Part shown: piece by piece, positions 22,690 through 35,671 of the stretch | How the letters are laid out: each line of letters opens with the position of its first letter | How positions within the stretch are numbered: the first letter of the stretch is position 1 | Assembly: GCF_051106095.1 (NCBI RefSeq) | Contig: NC_135786.1 | Coordinates: 142,154,001-142,218,000 of the forward strand | From: Pogona vitticeps | Taxonomy: Eukaryota; Chordata; Lepidosauria; Squamata; Agamidae | Length of the DNA stretch: 64,000 bases | Direction of reading: 5' to 3' | Notes under the pieces: model-generated | Told to the model about the DNA's origin: nothing | Database searches by the model: none | What the model saw: the letters and a program-made list of their open reading frames with translations, nothing else | Program-made: the position numbers and the translations under genes

Positions 22690-23823
22690 TCAGCCCATTT
22701 TCCTGCATCCATTCCAGTACAGACTCCAAGCAGCGACGAAGGGACAGAACGGCATCACCTGCAGTTGTAAAAAAGGAGATGTAGAGCTGAGTGTCATCAG
22801 CGTACTGATGGCACGATGCTCCACACCCCTGATGACCCCACCCAGTGGCCTCATACAGATATTAAACAGCATTGGGGAGATAATCGAGCCCTGCGGAACC
22901 CCATAATTGAGGCTCCACAGGGCCGAGACCCTCTCCCCAAGCTGTACTCTCTGAGGACAGTCCTCCAAGAAGGAATGGAGCCAGGCAAACGCCAGGCCAC
23001 CAGTTCCTAACTCAGAGAGCCTCCTGAGGAGGATACCGTGGTTGATGGTATCAAAGGCAGCTGAGATATCGAGGAGGACCAACAGGGGCATTTTCCTCAA
23101 TAGGTCATCATACAGGGTGATCAATGCCTTTTCTGTACCATGGCGCAGCCTGAAGCCCAACTGGAATAGATCTGGGCCGTTTGTTTCATCCAAATGCACC
23201 TGAAGCTGATCGGCCACCACCCTCTCGACTACTTTGCTAATGAAAGGAACATTGGCGATGGGCCTATAGTTCCCAATATCGTCCGCTGCCAAACTAGGTT
23301 TCTTTCTAATGGGCCTAATGTGTGTCTCCTTGAGGGCGCGAGGAACCCTGCCCTCCAGGAAAGACCCATTAATTATCGCCGTGGCCAATTTGGTTGTTAT
23401 AGGCCTGGCTGCTTTGATTAGCCAGGCCGGGCAAGGGTCAAGAGAAGAGGTGGTGGCCCAACACCAGTCTAGCGCTTTGTCCACAATATCAGGTGTCACA
23501 GGCTGAAAGAGATTGAGAGTCACCAGGCAAGACAGAGTGCTGGACATCTCTGCTTGATCCACTGTATCCAAAAAAGGAGAAAGCTCCCGGTGGATGGCCT
23601 CCACTTTTGATTTTAAAAATGCTGCAAATTGGTCGGGTGAAATACTAGGGGGAGGCCCATCACTTAGACCAATTCCGGATAGGTCGCAAACTATATGGAA
23701 AAGTTCCACCTGCTGATTTGAAGCCTCGCTTATCTGGTCAGCGAGGTAAGCCCGACTAGCAGCCCTTATCTTGGCAAGGTAAAAGTTAGTCGCAACCCTC
23801 ACAGCTTCCCTATTATAATCCAT
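22690..23823 (-). pseudogene. L2/CR1-type LINE reverse transcriptase, frameshifted
   Basis: A 377-codon frame. Residues ~1-130 are the linker after the missing endonuclease; RT follows with CPAWLIKAARP, NYRPIANVPFISKVVERVVA (fingers), LLDISAAFDTINHGILL (motif A aspartate), then YGVPQGSIISPMLFN (motif B). The catalytic YADDTQLY block is present at about 22793-22804 but in another frame, owing to a small indel just upstream of it, so the annotated C-terminus (from RAISTLMTL) is out of frame. A stop follows MGCRK-like sequence where NGLRLN is expected. The protein would perform target-primed reverse transcription; this copy cannot. Confidence 0.85.
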
Positions 23824-23826
23824 TGG

Positions 23827-25407
23827 TTTATATTTTGTTTAGATTGTGAGGTTAAAAATAAATAAACATTTCACATACTGGAAATTCTGGAGAACAGCTC
23901 CCTAGCTGTAGAGTTTTACCAGTAACTGCCATTGGCATAGCGATAGGCCACATTCAATGAAAATGCTGATCTCATTTGTGATGTCACAATCAGGATAAAG
24001 TCAAGGAGGCTTGTCCTGATCATGGCAGAGTGAGTGCAGTTAACATACTGTGCTGGAGCACTGCAAACATGAATCCTTGTGGCCTGCGAATCTTCATGGG
24101 TCATTAAGGTTTATTTAGATTAGATGCATTAATTTTTATCATGGCAGAAAAGCATTAGACTGCCAGTTCAGAGGCCACCTCCCAGTCCACCAAGTCTACT
24201 GAGTAGTAAGGCCCACTGAAGACAGAGATACTTACTCTAAGGTAAGCATCTATCTGTAGAACTTCAGGTTTAAAGGCATTTTGTATGATAGCACATTTCC
24301 AATGCAATAAAGTGGGTGGAACAACAATCCAGCACTTATTGTCTTTTATCTAAATATTTTTGTTTTGTCTTTTAGCTTTTTTCCTATAAAATATTTTCAG
24401 CAAGCCACTATTTTAGCTCTAATGTTCTTTCACACACATGTATTTCATCCCTTGCTAAGATAAGGATGCACAGATTGGTGACCAATCTATCTTGCCCCTT
24501 CAGGGGACATTGGACCACAATGCTTGTGTCCACATTGTTATTTCCATGTATCTGAATATCCAGGGGAAAAACAATTCCTAAGAAAACAGAGAAACAAATG
24601 GCAGGGTCAGGTCATAGCAGACAATAATATATAACACAAATGCAATATAATAAAAATCATTAGTTTATTTGGCATAAACCTTTGTAAATGTATCATGTTT
24701 CATCAGATTTTTCTTTAGTCAGCAGATATTTATACTTATATTTAGGTGGATGTGGTATGCAGGAGAAGTGATATGCAAAATGTATGAAAGTTGGTGATTG
24801 TTAGAGTTGCAGGCTGTGCCCAGACAAATGTGTGAATGTGAACCAAGTCAAAGCTATCTGCGAATTTCTGAGATGACCATGGAGTGGCACAAAGGACCCA
24901 GAGGAAACTCATACCCTTGCATTAAATCCAGCATGCATGGGTTTTAAAATGTTAAAATAAAAAGCTGTGGTATGATTACAAGAAGGGGAAAAGAAAGAGA
25001 AACTAAGGAAGGCACTGAATCGATGTCAGGAGAGAAAGAAAGAATGTTCTTTGTCTTAGACAAAAGTCTACCTTGCTTTTACTTCTGCAAAGCCTTTTAT
25101 AAAATATGTACTATTGAATGGATTCATTCTTTCTGGATTCATCCAACATCCTATGCCCTTGAGGTCACATTGCTACATCAGGATAGGTCCACAACACTAC
25201 CGAACTCAGATCCACGGAACAGGAGTAACAGCAAGGGGTGAGAGAGAGAAAGGACAGAAAGTGTAGAGATCAGACTGGGATGTTTCCTTCACCTTTCTAT
25301 TCCAACATAAATAAAAGTTATTTTTAAAAGTGAATAAACCAACTTGTTCTGCTGATGGACAGCACAAGAAGTGGTTGAGAAACAAAGGATGAATTTCCAG
25401 GTAGTGT
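23827..25407. other. Unannotated stretch
   Basis: No recognised gene. GGCCCACTGAAG...TACTTACTCTAAGG near 24215 is faintly like the hAT-type MITE at 17516. Confidence 0.35.
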
Positions 25408-26364
25408 TGATAGGGGGAGATAATGATACTGTATTTCAACAGAGTTATTATTAAGGGGGAGATAATGATACTGTATTTTAACAGAGTTATTACTATCAAC
25501 TGTATCAATAAACTTGAGAATCTTTCTTATGTACTAACATCTTGCTAACAATGTAGCTCTAACAATATTGTATCTCCACTGTATCTATACCACAAACGCT
25601 CTGGATGTACAGTACCAGTTATGGTTTTATACACTTTATCTCAATTGTATTTCAGAATCTTATTTTGTATTGTATTTTATACTTCCTTAATGTTGTATAC
25701 ATTTTATACATTCTCCAAATGGTATTCTGATCCTGCCCCTCTGACCTGGGAACAACAAAGACCATTCAGGCCTACAGAGATGGCCATACCTGATGGGAGT
25801 CTTTATGGCCCATCCATGGGCCACCTAAATAAACAATGAGAACTTTTGTCCTACACCAGGAGTATGGCCAGATGGCTGGCTAGGCCATTGGAATGCAAAA
25901 GGGCAGGAAGGTCGGAGATAACAGATACTCTTGAATTGCCCTTCCTTGAGGGGCACACCAGAGACTCAGGAAGAACACACATAAACATATCAATAGATAA
26001 GGGGGATTGTTCCCAGACTTTCAGGTGCATCTTGGGCACAGGTCAAAGAAACATCAGGGCATAAAATGGATATCTTCTTCTGACTAATAGATTGGCTAAG
26101 TTAGCATCTCAGATCCAATGAGGACCAGGATCCAAAGTTGGGGTACAGATGACCAATATGGGTCTGTCTGTAACCATTATAAAATGTTAGTTCACTCTCT
26201 GTTCTGGGTCTCCCTCTGCTTTTAAGATGGGAGGCCCAGCTGAACTTTTGTACTTTAATAAAATTGGCTTTTTGTTCAGCTGCCTTCTGTCTTAGTCTGT
26301 GGTCCTTGCTGGAAAACGTGAACCCAGGACTGGTCTAACCTGAACTTGGATTTGGCCAGTAACA
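25408..26364 (+). mobile_element. Solo LTR of retroviral type (probable)
   Basis: Begins TGATAGGGGGAG, ends CCAGTAACA, and GTGT flanks both ends (25404-25407, 26365-26368); a 4-bp duplication is usual for gammaretrovirus-like elements. TATAAAA at 26178-26184 and AATAAA at 26257-26262 give a plausible promoter, R region and polyadenylation signal in the right order. A 42-bp unit starting AGGGGGAGATAATGATACTG occurs twice at 25412-25495, like repeated U3 elements. No internal region is present. The left boundary is less certain than the right. Confidence 0.5.
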
Positions 26365-26938
26365 GTGTGAAGAAGCATACTCTCTGCATTTCATTTTTAA
26401 GAAGGGATAATGTAATATTATGCTTCTTGCCCTTTTAAAGTCTTTCCTCCTTTCCCTTCCCTGTGGCTTTCTTTGGAAACTCCTAACTCACTGGTGAGTT
26501 TGGGCCTTTCTCTTGGAGGCTGGAAGAAAGAATGGAGAAAACTAATGAAACAGAGTGCTTAGCTCTGCAGACTGCCAGTACTCTGACCAAAAGCCTTTCT
26601 ATACAGCCTGTGTTTGAAGCCCCTCGAACACTGGGACCTGGTATAATTAAGCAATTTGTTCACGTTGAGAGAATGACAATCTAGCATGCACTAACAGTGG
26701 GTAACAACGCGAGGAGGCTCTTCACAACCTAAGGTGATCCTCCTCTGCCACTATCCTAAATTCTTTTTCCCACTTCTGGTTTGCCCCTCCTCTCCTCCTG
26801 TTTGTTTGCTTTGCTTCCTTTTGTTTTGTTACTCTCTCTCCACTCCTTATCTCTCTGAACATGCATCTGGCATGGAGAGTCTGTTTCCCTCATGGTTGAG
26901 ATTCACCTCTCCTAATTTTGTCTTATTATTTCTCTGGC
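26365..26938. other. Non-coding stretch
   Basis: Pyrimidine-rich before the ATT array. Nothing recognised. Confidence 0.4.
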
Positions 26939-28490
<1,552 letters not shown>

Positions 28491-28552
<62 letters not shown>

Positions 28553-28936
28553 TAGCCCGCCCATCTAGTCATATAGACTACTCTGGGTGAGTAACAACAT
28601 GACATATAACAATTTACAATTTAAAATGACAATATATTACTTTAAAAAAACCACAATGATCCAAGATGGAAGAAACACAAAAAACAAAAATTCAGACAGT
28701 GGATGGAGGGAAGGCTTGCTTGACCAACCAGGTTTTCAATTGGCATTTGAAGATGTCCAGGGAAGGGGCCATGCGAATTTCAGGAGGGAGATTGTTCCAG
28801 AGAGGAGGAGCCATTGCCGAGAAGGCCCAGTTTCCTGCTTTTTTCCTTCTGGGCCTCCCCCGGCGTCAGGCTCCTCAGCCTCACCTCCTGACTTGATCGG
28901 GTGATACGGGTAGATTTTGGTGGGAGAAGGCGTTCC
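28491..28936 (-). mobile_element. L2/CR1-type LINE 3' end with (TTTA)n tail
   Basis: A TTTA array of about 60 bp (28491-28552) precedes GCCCGCCCATCTAGTC and TAGACTACTCTGGGTGAG; the region to 28936 is homologous to the 3' part of 21719-23826 (GTTCCAGAGAG-AGGAGCC and GGTGGGAG-AGGCGTTCC are shared). It encodes the end of the RT C-terminal tail only. The 5' break joins directly to a MITE. Confidence 0.8.
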
Positions 28937-28937
28937 A

Positions 28938-29301
28938 TCTTTCTTTTTTTTTCTTTTTACCTTCAGAGGCTTGCCGAAGGCAGGGGAAAATGGCGGGAAC
29001 TTCAAAAATGGTGCCAGGCAAACCTCTGCAAATGTCCATTGCTGCACAGAGGGACCCCTGCGAGTCCTGGGATGGTGCAAGGTAAGCCCCAGGGGACCCA
29101 CAAAGCTGGTGAGCGGCGCTTGCAGAGGCTAGCCCGGCACCCCCTACAGCAAAGCGCCACTTTCAGAAGCCTCATAGGGCTTCATCTTGCGAAGCAGGGC
29201 CATAGGAGTGATCATCTTGCGAGGCACAAAAAAACTAGCCAGACCCATTCGTCTAGCGAGTTTTTCGTGCTGCGAGACATTCGTCTAGCGAGGCACCACT
29301 G
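28938..29301. mobile_element. Partial MITE, right end GCGAGGCACCACTG
   Basis: Ends TCTAGCGAGGCACCACTG followed by TA (29302-29303), the terminus shared by the elements at 11.1, 16.6, 19.4 and 36.8 kb. The left terminus is missing; the sequence begins at the truncated LINE. The interior contains several GCGAGGC/ CATCTTGCGA blocks. Confidence 0.65.
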
Positions 29302-29303
29302 TA

Positions 29304-31810
29304 TATTCATAACATAAGCTTCAAGATGTTAGGTGTTAGCAGGATGGAATAATTAAAGCTAGTGATTCCATAGCAAGTTATTTCACAGTAAAGAGAGGGG
29401 AAAATTCCCCTCTCCCACAACTTGACTTTCTTTAAACTAATATTCACATTTCTTATCACATTATCAGTGGCATACGGAAATATAGTTCAGGATAAATTAT
29501 CCACAGAATGAACCCATCATGATAGCGAGCATGAGGACAAATTGAAACATTCTTATGTTGACCAAGTAACAGAATCCAGCACTCTGGAGATAAAAGAGGA
29601 AGGGCTTGTAGATATGAGATGAGTCAGTTTAGACTGGTCACCATTACATACTATTGAAGGGATGGGAAACCTGTGGCTCTCCAAAAGCTGCTTAACTCCC
29701 GAGTAGGCCTCCATATTGATCTCTTTGGCTGGGCTTATGAGAATTGAATTCTAACATCAGGTGGGTAATAAATTCCCCTTTCTTCACTTATGGGAGGAAG
29801 TAATCAGCATCTAACATGGGACAACAGAGAAGGCAAATCCTGCTCCGTTTTCTCTACAGTTATAGCCTGTTTCTGGGTGTATAGAGGTTTGGTGCAATTT
29901 CCAGAATGGGTTTCAATTTTCCTGTCCACGAAATCTAGGTAACATCATTTAAATAGTATGCAAACGGTGGTCTGGCAAACATAGGCCCCCATTATTCCAA
30001 GTGAAACCTCCTTTATTCATAGGAAAGAGATAGCAGCTTTTCCCTTGAACTTTTCACTTCAGTTTTCAACCATCTTTTCTCCTTACAATCCTGTTCCTTT
30101 AATAGCTGAAGGAAATGCAGATATTCATGCATTGTTGAACCTGATATGGCCCCATCCCCTTCTATCCTCATGCTCTTCGTGGTTACCATTCTAGGTTTGA
30201 AAAGGAGTGGGCAAAGCTCATGTGCAGATTCTTCATGTGGCAAGAACTCTGGGTAATTTGGGTTCTTGCTGGAGTGTATAGCCTACATGTGATCCAGGTT
30301 TATACAGTAGCTCTCTCAAGAATGCTGATTCCACTACATTTGAGACCTCCACACAGTACAAGCAGTTCAACAAACACAGAGCTCTAAAAACATTTTGAAG
30401 TTAGTGCAACAATATACACAGGGGCAGAGCAGGCATTCTTGGCACCTGAAGTGGGAGAAAAAGAGCAGTTGCCCTTCCCATTGTTGCCACCTTCCCTGTC
30501 CCCCTTGCTTCCTCCCCCTCCTGCACTGGTGCTTTTCCACTCTTAAACTGCTTGGCTTCCTTACATTGCAGAAGTGATGGTGACTCTACTTTTACCTCCA
30601 CCACCGTTTGTTTGCCTGCCTGTCTTCCTGTCCTGTGTTCAAAGCAGCACCAGGAACTTTGTGCATGATGCTTTACTGAGGTGAAGCTGGCAGTTGTGGA
30701 AAGGAAGGAGGGAAGGAAGATTGGGCCGAGATACCGGCAGTGCTGTTAGGAGGAGGATGGGACGTGGGGGGGGGAGATGAAGTAGCAGTGGCAATGGCCT
30801 TCCATGAGTTGGTGTTCTATGTCTTGTTCACTGAGTGACTCACTCTGCCTCATGGAAAGGATGGCTCTGAAGACACATTCACAGCCATCTTGTTCCTTTC
30901 CAAACTCCTGCTCAATGCAACAAGTAAGTGCAGAGTCTGAAGCTGATTAACCGCACCTGTACTCAGTTTGCATGTTGGGAAAATTACTTTGGACAATTTC
31001 TAGCATAGACAAGGATTTGAGGAATCTGCTTGTGAGAGTCCAAAAACATATCTTCCCCTAGCTTTCTGCAAAATGGAACTAATAAGAATGACCTGACTCG
31101 AGAGTTGCTGTGAAGGATTATAGCACTATCATTCTAAGACAAATGATATGTCCTCAGATACTTTTAAAATGCTAAGGATTATTATTGGGAATAATAGTAT
31201 GTATTGATGGTAATGGAAGAATTAAAGAATTGCTCTTTAAAGTATCACTGTTGTTAATACTGGTAATGGACATCTCTAAGTTTTCATTCCTCTTCTTTAA
31301 CCATTAGGCATTTGGCTCAATTGATTTATTACAAATGTATCAGGGCAGCCGGGCAGCCTAATAAACATGTCTGTGTCAAATGAGGGAACACACTTTGCCC
31401 GTGAACATGAACAAAGAGGCATTTTGTAATTCCAAGCATGTTGCTGTGGCTCTGGCAGAAAGAGCCTTTTGCTTTTCCTTCTCTACATCTGAGTATTGAT
31501 TAGCTTAACAGCAGCTGTCTCAGACTGCTTTGAAGAGGCAAGTGGCTGTAACACTGACTGATGTGTTCATGTTCAACCACCTGGAAGAGATTAACCTAGG
31601 TCTACCCCAGGAAGGCTACCTGCCTGAGAAATCAACTTCAAATGTTTCAAATGCAGCTTTTGAGCACAGAAGGCAGCTCACCTTTTGCACGAGCTGTCTT
31701 ATATCAGCTTTGGCCACCACAAGTGACATTTACAGTCAGCCTGCGATCACCCTAGCTTACTGAAGTAGGAAACCATTGGGTTGTGCATTCAGTCATCCAG
31801 CTGCAATATG
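29304..31810. other. Long unannotated stretch
   Basis: No coding signature found. A fragment GGGAAACCTGTGGCTCTCC near 29668 resembles the end of a squamate hAT-type MITE. The segment 31290-31480 lacks repeats and could be conserved non-coding DNA, but only comparison could show that. Confidence 0.35.
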
Positions 31811-32253
31811 CCCTGTTTCCCCGAAAATAAGACCTAACCTGAAAATTAGCCCTAGGATGATTTTTCAGGATGCTCGTAATATAAGCCCTACCCCCAAAAT
31901 AAGCCCCAGTTAAGTGCAACTTCATCCTCCGCCATCATGCAGCAACCAGAAGAAGATGACATGATTGTATTTGAATAAATGTAGATTGTTGAACATGAAA
32001 AAAAATAAAACATCCCTTGAAAATAAGCCCTAATGCATTTTGGAGCAAAAATTGATATACCGTATTTTTCGCTCCATAAGACGCACCTCTCCATAAGACG
32101 TACCAAATTTTTAGGAGAAGAAAACAGGAAAAAATAATCTGTTTTCTTCGCTCCATAAGATGCACAGACTTTCCACCCCCCTGTTTTGTGGGGGGAAAGT
32201 GCGTCTTATAGTGCGAAAAATACGGTAAGACCTTTATTTTCGGGGAAGCACGG
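31811..32253. mobile_element. MITE of the 668-929 family, interrupted
   Basis: CCCTGTTTCCCCGAAAATAAG at the left and CTTTATTTTCGGGGAAGCACGG at the right; TA follows at 32254-32255. The interior (GATTTTTCAGGATGCTCGTA, then GCAACCAGAAGAAGATGACA) matches the 668-929 copy in the same orientation. A second MITE (32060-32225) is inserted near its right end. Confidence 0.85.
32060..32225. mobile_element. Nested 166-bp MITE, CCGTATTTTTCGC ends
   Basis: CCGTATTTTTCGCTCCATAA at the left and TTATAGTGCGAAAAATACGG at the right are inverted repeats. TA at 32058-32059 and 32226-32227 is the duplicated target; removing element plus one TA restores the layout seen at 893-905. It is younger than its host element. 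Confidence 0.9.
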
Positions 32254-32283
32254 TACATTGGAACATACAAAAACTAATATGGT

Positions 32284-32400
32284 CAATGGTTGTTGTGGAT
32301 TTTTCGGGCTCTTTGGCCATGTTATGAAGGTTGTTCTTCCTAACATTTCGCCAGTCTCTGTGGCCGGCATCTTCAGAGGACAGCACTCTGTGCTCTGGTG
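32284..32400 (-). mobile_element. Common squamate repeat, possibly Penelope-like
   Basis: GGATTTTTCGGGCTCTTTGG, CTAACATTTCGCCAGTCTC and GGCCGGCATCTTCAGAGG are hallmarks of a very abundant reptile repeat. On the minus strand it carries a CUGAAGA...GAAA arrangement and a strong hairpin, reminiscent of the hammerhead motifs known in Penelope-like elements. The assignment is an inference. Confidence 0.45.
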
Positions 32401-32529
32401 TAGTTGGCTTGGGTCAAGTTCATTTTACCAGAAGGCTCTTGGTGGGATGCCACACTTTGATTTAGATAATGTCAGACTGGTGGGCCATTCTCCAGTCCCA
32501 TGTTAAGACAGCTTCACATATTTGTATTT

Positions 32530-32660
32530 ATATGTATGTATTTATTTTATTTATTTAAAAAAATTTGCCCCACCTTTCTCCTTGAAAAGGACCCAAGGTA
32601 GTTTACAACAATGAAAGACAGTATTTAAAGTTGAAAACAATAAGCATACAACATATGGTT
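32530..32660 (-). mobile_element. L2/CR1-type LINE 3' end remnant
   Basis: TATTTATTT tail, then GCCCCACCTTTCTCC and AAGGACCCAAGGTAGTTTAC, the 3' terminus of a CR1/L2-group LINE on the minus strand, diverged. Confidence 0.55.
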
Positions 32661-32688
32661 GGAAAGCACAAACAGTTCGCAAGAGGAA

Positions 32689-32760
32689 TGGTGTGTGTGT
32701 GTGCGTGTGTGTGCACGCGTGCACACACGGACACACACACATACACACATACACACACAG
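32689..32760. repeat. (TG)n then (CA)n alternating tract
   Basis: TG repeats pass through GCACGCGTGC into CA repeats, giving about 70 bp of nearly strict purine-pyrimidine alternation that is also self-complementary. Confidence 0.9.
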
Positions 32761-35115
32761 GCTTCAGAATGGTGCATAATTCTAATCCCAGTCTGTTATT
32801 ATGCAAAGCATTTAACTTGTGTCAATAATATACGTAACTTGCTCAAATAGTACAAAAAGGAACATCAGCTGCTTTGTTGCATGGACTTTTCAAAATCTGA
32901 ACCACCACATAGGTTGTTTGGGTCTTTAAAGTAATAAGCCTGTCCTTCTGGGTTTGCTGGGTGCATGCGCTTTGCTCCTTAAAGGAAAAAAGGACAGATT
33001 GGCACAAGAATATTTCACACATACTGCAGAATCTTTGATGCTGAAGAAGCAATTCTTGTCTCGGTCTCAAGTTGCACCTAATGGGATTTCCGAATTGGTC
33101 ACTGAGGTGTGCTGTCATTGTTAAAGAGTCAAAAATTATTAATTTAGAAAGTATTCTTCATATCACTTTTTCAGACAGCTGTAAAATACTGAATTACTTA
33201 AACGTAGAGATTGCTGCTATCATGGTTTGGTTGCTAATATCTATATTTCACATTCTCTACAGCTAGCTAAAGCTACAGAGATTCACATCGGGGTGTTGGT
33301 GTCAGTGAGTAAGTGTATATCAAGTTATGGCTGAAATGTGGATCCCTTTATAAGGAGACACTATTTGAATCTTCATAGGCCTTCACCTGGATAGGCTACT
33401 GCCTGCATGGGTTTATCTAGCAAGAGTTATCTGTTCCAGAGAAGGCAAAGGAACCAGCCTGCTCAGATCATGGGCTCCACAGTTTCTTGTGTTCTTATAC
33501 TGAGGGTGACACACACTTACAAATGCGCTTCCATGTATGCACATAGCACTTTGCATGATAGAGACACAACAGCATAGAAAGTCTTCATAGAAATAGCTAC
33601 TTATTTGCAGGTGACCCACTCCAGGTGTTCACAATTAGTGAACAGACATCCAGTGGGCACAGTGTATGATGCTAAATGAGGGGCCCCTTCAAGATGTAAC
33701 ACCATTTTGCCTCTAAGAGATCCTAGGCTTCTAGACTCATCTGTGAATAGAATTGTAGATATACTGGGGGTGTTGAGAAATGGAATGAAGGGTAGAAGGA
33801 CTAAGACAATACATTAGCAGGCATGTCTTTTTCTTGAACTCACAGCTTTGCTGTTACTAGTGCAATGTTCTGTCCCCTACTGGAAGGAAGGCTGGTATAG
33901 CCTACAATCTCATGAGCAGAGTTTAAAGAAGTTTGAATCACAGCTCCTAGAATTACAAGGATTATAACTTCCAGAAACTGCTAGATACATTTGGAGTTAC
34001 CAGTTTTGGATGACAACTTCCAGAATCCCCAGCTATGCTAGCTAGGTGATGCTAGAATTTGTAGTCCAAGAAAGAAAATTTTGCATGTATCACTCGTAGT
34101 GTTCTGTCGAGAGCCTGAAGCATGGGAAGGGAATTCACAGGACTTGGGAATTGCCCCAAGGATTATTGGTCCGGCCAAAGAAGAAGATATTGGGTCAGTC
34201 ATTAAAAAATAGCTTGAAGGGAAGAGCAAGTCATTATATACTTCGAATTAATATTTTTATGGAGAGCGACCTTTTTTTATTGTTCAGAAGTTACAGAGCA
34301 TCTCCATTTTTGTTCTTGTCAGTTTGCACAAGATTTTATTAAAAGATTATATGAGCAAAAGCAATATGTTGGATTCTAAATGGTGTACAATGGCTATATA
34401 TTTTCTATCTTATCTTCTACCCCCTCAATCCCCATTCATTAGTAAAAACAATATAGTCTGTCTCACAGTGGAAGATGTGTTTGCTCTACTTTGCTTCTGT
34501 CACTTTCTAGACAGACTATGCTCCCCCTGTATGCTATAATTAACAAAGCAATCATGGACTTATTATTTGTAGTGCCATTTGCTGAGATGTATTTGTGCAC
34601 TGAAAAGGCTACAGTTATGTGGTATTCTGTAATCTCAACACCAATCAATATAGTGTTATTAAGCAGAAGCAAATGAAGAGGTGTGTGTGCTTTTATACAA
34701 CATGCAGTGAAAACAGAAAGATCAATACATTTTAATAGTTTCTTCCACTGTAATTTTGAAGCCTACGTAGAAAAATGCAGCCAGAACAGGACACGAAAAG
34801 CATCTAAAAATAATCTCTTTTTAAAATTCATGCCAGCCTTTGCTTATCCTTAGTAATATGTTCATTAAGGAAAATGTTCAGTAGGGAAATACTCCTCAAA
34901 TCTATTTACACCACAACTCGTAGGACTGAAAGTTAATGGACTTTTTTTCTATTACACTTTGTCTTGTTGGAGTCAACCAAAAGCTGTCTATCAAGCATTA
35001 TACTTTTAGTGGTAACCACTGTGAGGATGGCATCAGTTGCACAGGCTATCTCAGCTTCACCCAGGACCCTCAGAATTTTGCATAGTGAATTCCCGGGTAG
35101 ACCCAGGAGATGTTC
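32761..35115. other. Unannotated stretch
   Basis: No gene recognised. At 33945-34072 CAACTTCCAGAATCCCCAGC and GCTAGAATTTGTAGTCCAAG are the halves of an old palindromic hAT-type MITE. Confidence 0.4.
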
Positions 35116-35123
35116 ACCTAGAT

Positions 35124-35439
35124 CAGCAATGGCGAACCTATGGAACACGTGCCACAGCTGGCACACAGAACCCTTTCTGCAGGCACATGAGCCATAAGTC
35201 ACTGGATTGCTACTCCCCTGCCCCCCACAGCCAAACCTCAGAAGGTGGCTATAGCCACAGTGCTGGCAGCGGATTTGGAGTGATGTCTCGAGGCACCTCC
35301 ATGCCCGGGATTCCCCCTTGCACCACCACTTTCAGTTCCACTGCCACTACGGCCCGCCATCCACTGGGATTTTTTGTTTGTTTGTTTGTTTGTTTGTTTC
35401 ACTTTGGGCACTCAGGCCCCAAAAGGTTCACCACCACTG
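35124..35439. mobile_element. hAT MITE with 8-bp target duplication
   Basis: CAGCAATGGCGAACCTATGG and, reverse-complemented, CAGTGGTGGTGAACCTTTTG are the termini. ACCTAGAT is duplicated on both sides (35116-35123, 35440-35447); 8 bp is diagnostic of hAT transposases. The 316-bp interior has GGCACACAGAACCCTTTCTG and a GTTT array. It is non-autonomous. Confidence 0.9.
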
Positions 35440-35671
35440 ACCTAGATGAAAAATCACCATAGAAATCTGCTCAGGAGGAAACAGGGGCACAAGAACAGGG
35501 AAACCCAAGAGAGGCCCTGAGGGTGGAAGTGTGAGCAGGAAGCCGGGCCAGGAGGATCGACCCCTAGAAGGGGAGGAGGTCCCTTAGGAGCTGGGGAATA
35601 TAAGGGAGGCTCTGGGGACAGAGACCTGGAGCCCTTCTGGAGAGAAGGGAAGGATAGAGTAGGGGGTACAG

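Larger units (their letters stand above)
21719..23826 (-). mobile_element. L2/CR1-type LINE, 5'-truncated
   Basis: 2.1 kb on the minus strand. From its 5' end: linker and RT (22690-23823), C-terminal region, a 3' UTR ending with GAGCCGCCCAGAGTAGAC, then a tail made of two different arrays, TCAA (plus-strand TTGA, 21785-21820) and a pentamer (plus-strand TAGAT, 21719-21783). The last 380 bp match 28556-28935. The endonuclease half is missing, the usual result of incomplete target-primed reverse transcription. Confidence 0.85.

Noticed and set aside
22542-22906. Plus-strand ORFs of 80-114 codons
   Set aside because: Antisense of the L2-type LINE reverse transcriptase.
31290-31480. Possible conserved non-coding element
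   Set aside because: Looks unique and regulatory-like, but conservation cannot be judged from one sequence.
31530-31763. 77-codon ORF considered as a host exon
   Set aside because: No family similarity, no clear splice-site pair or codon-use signal.
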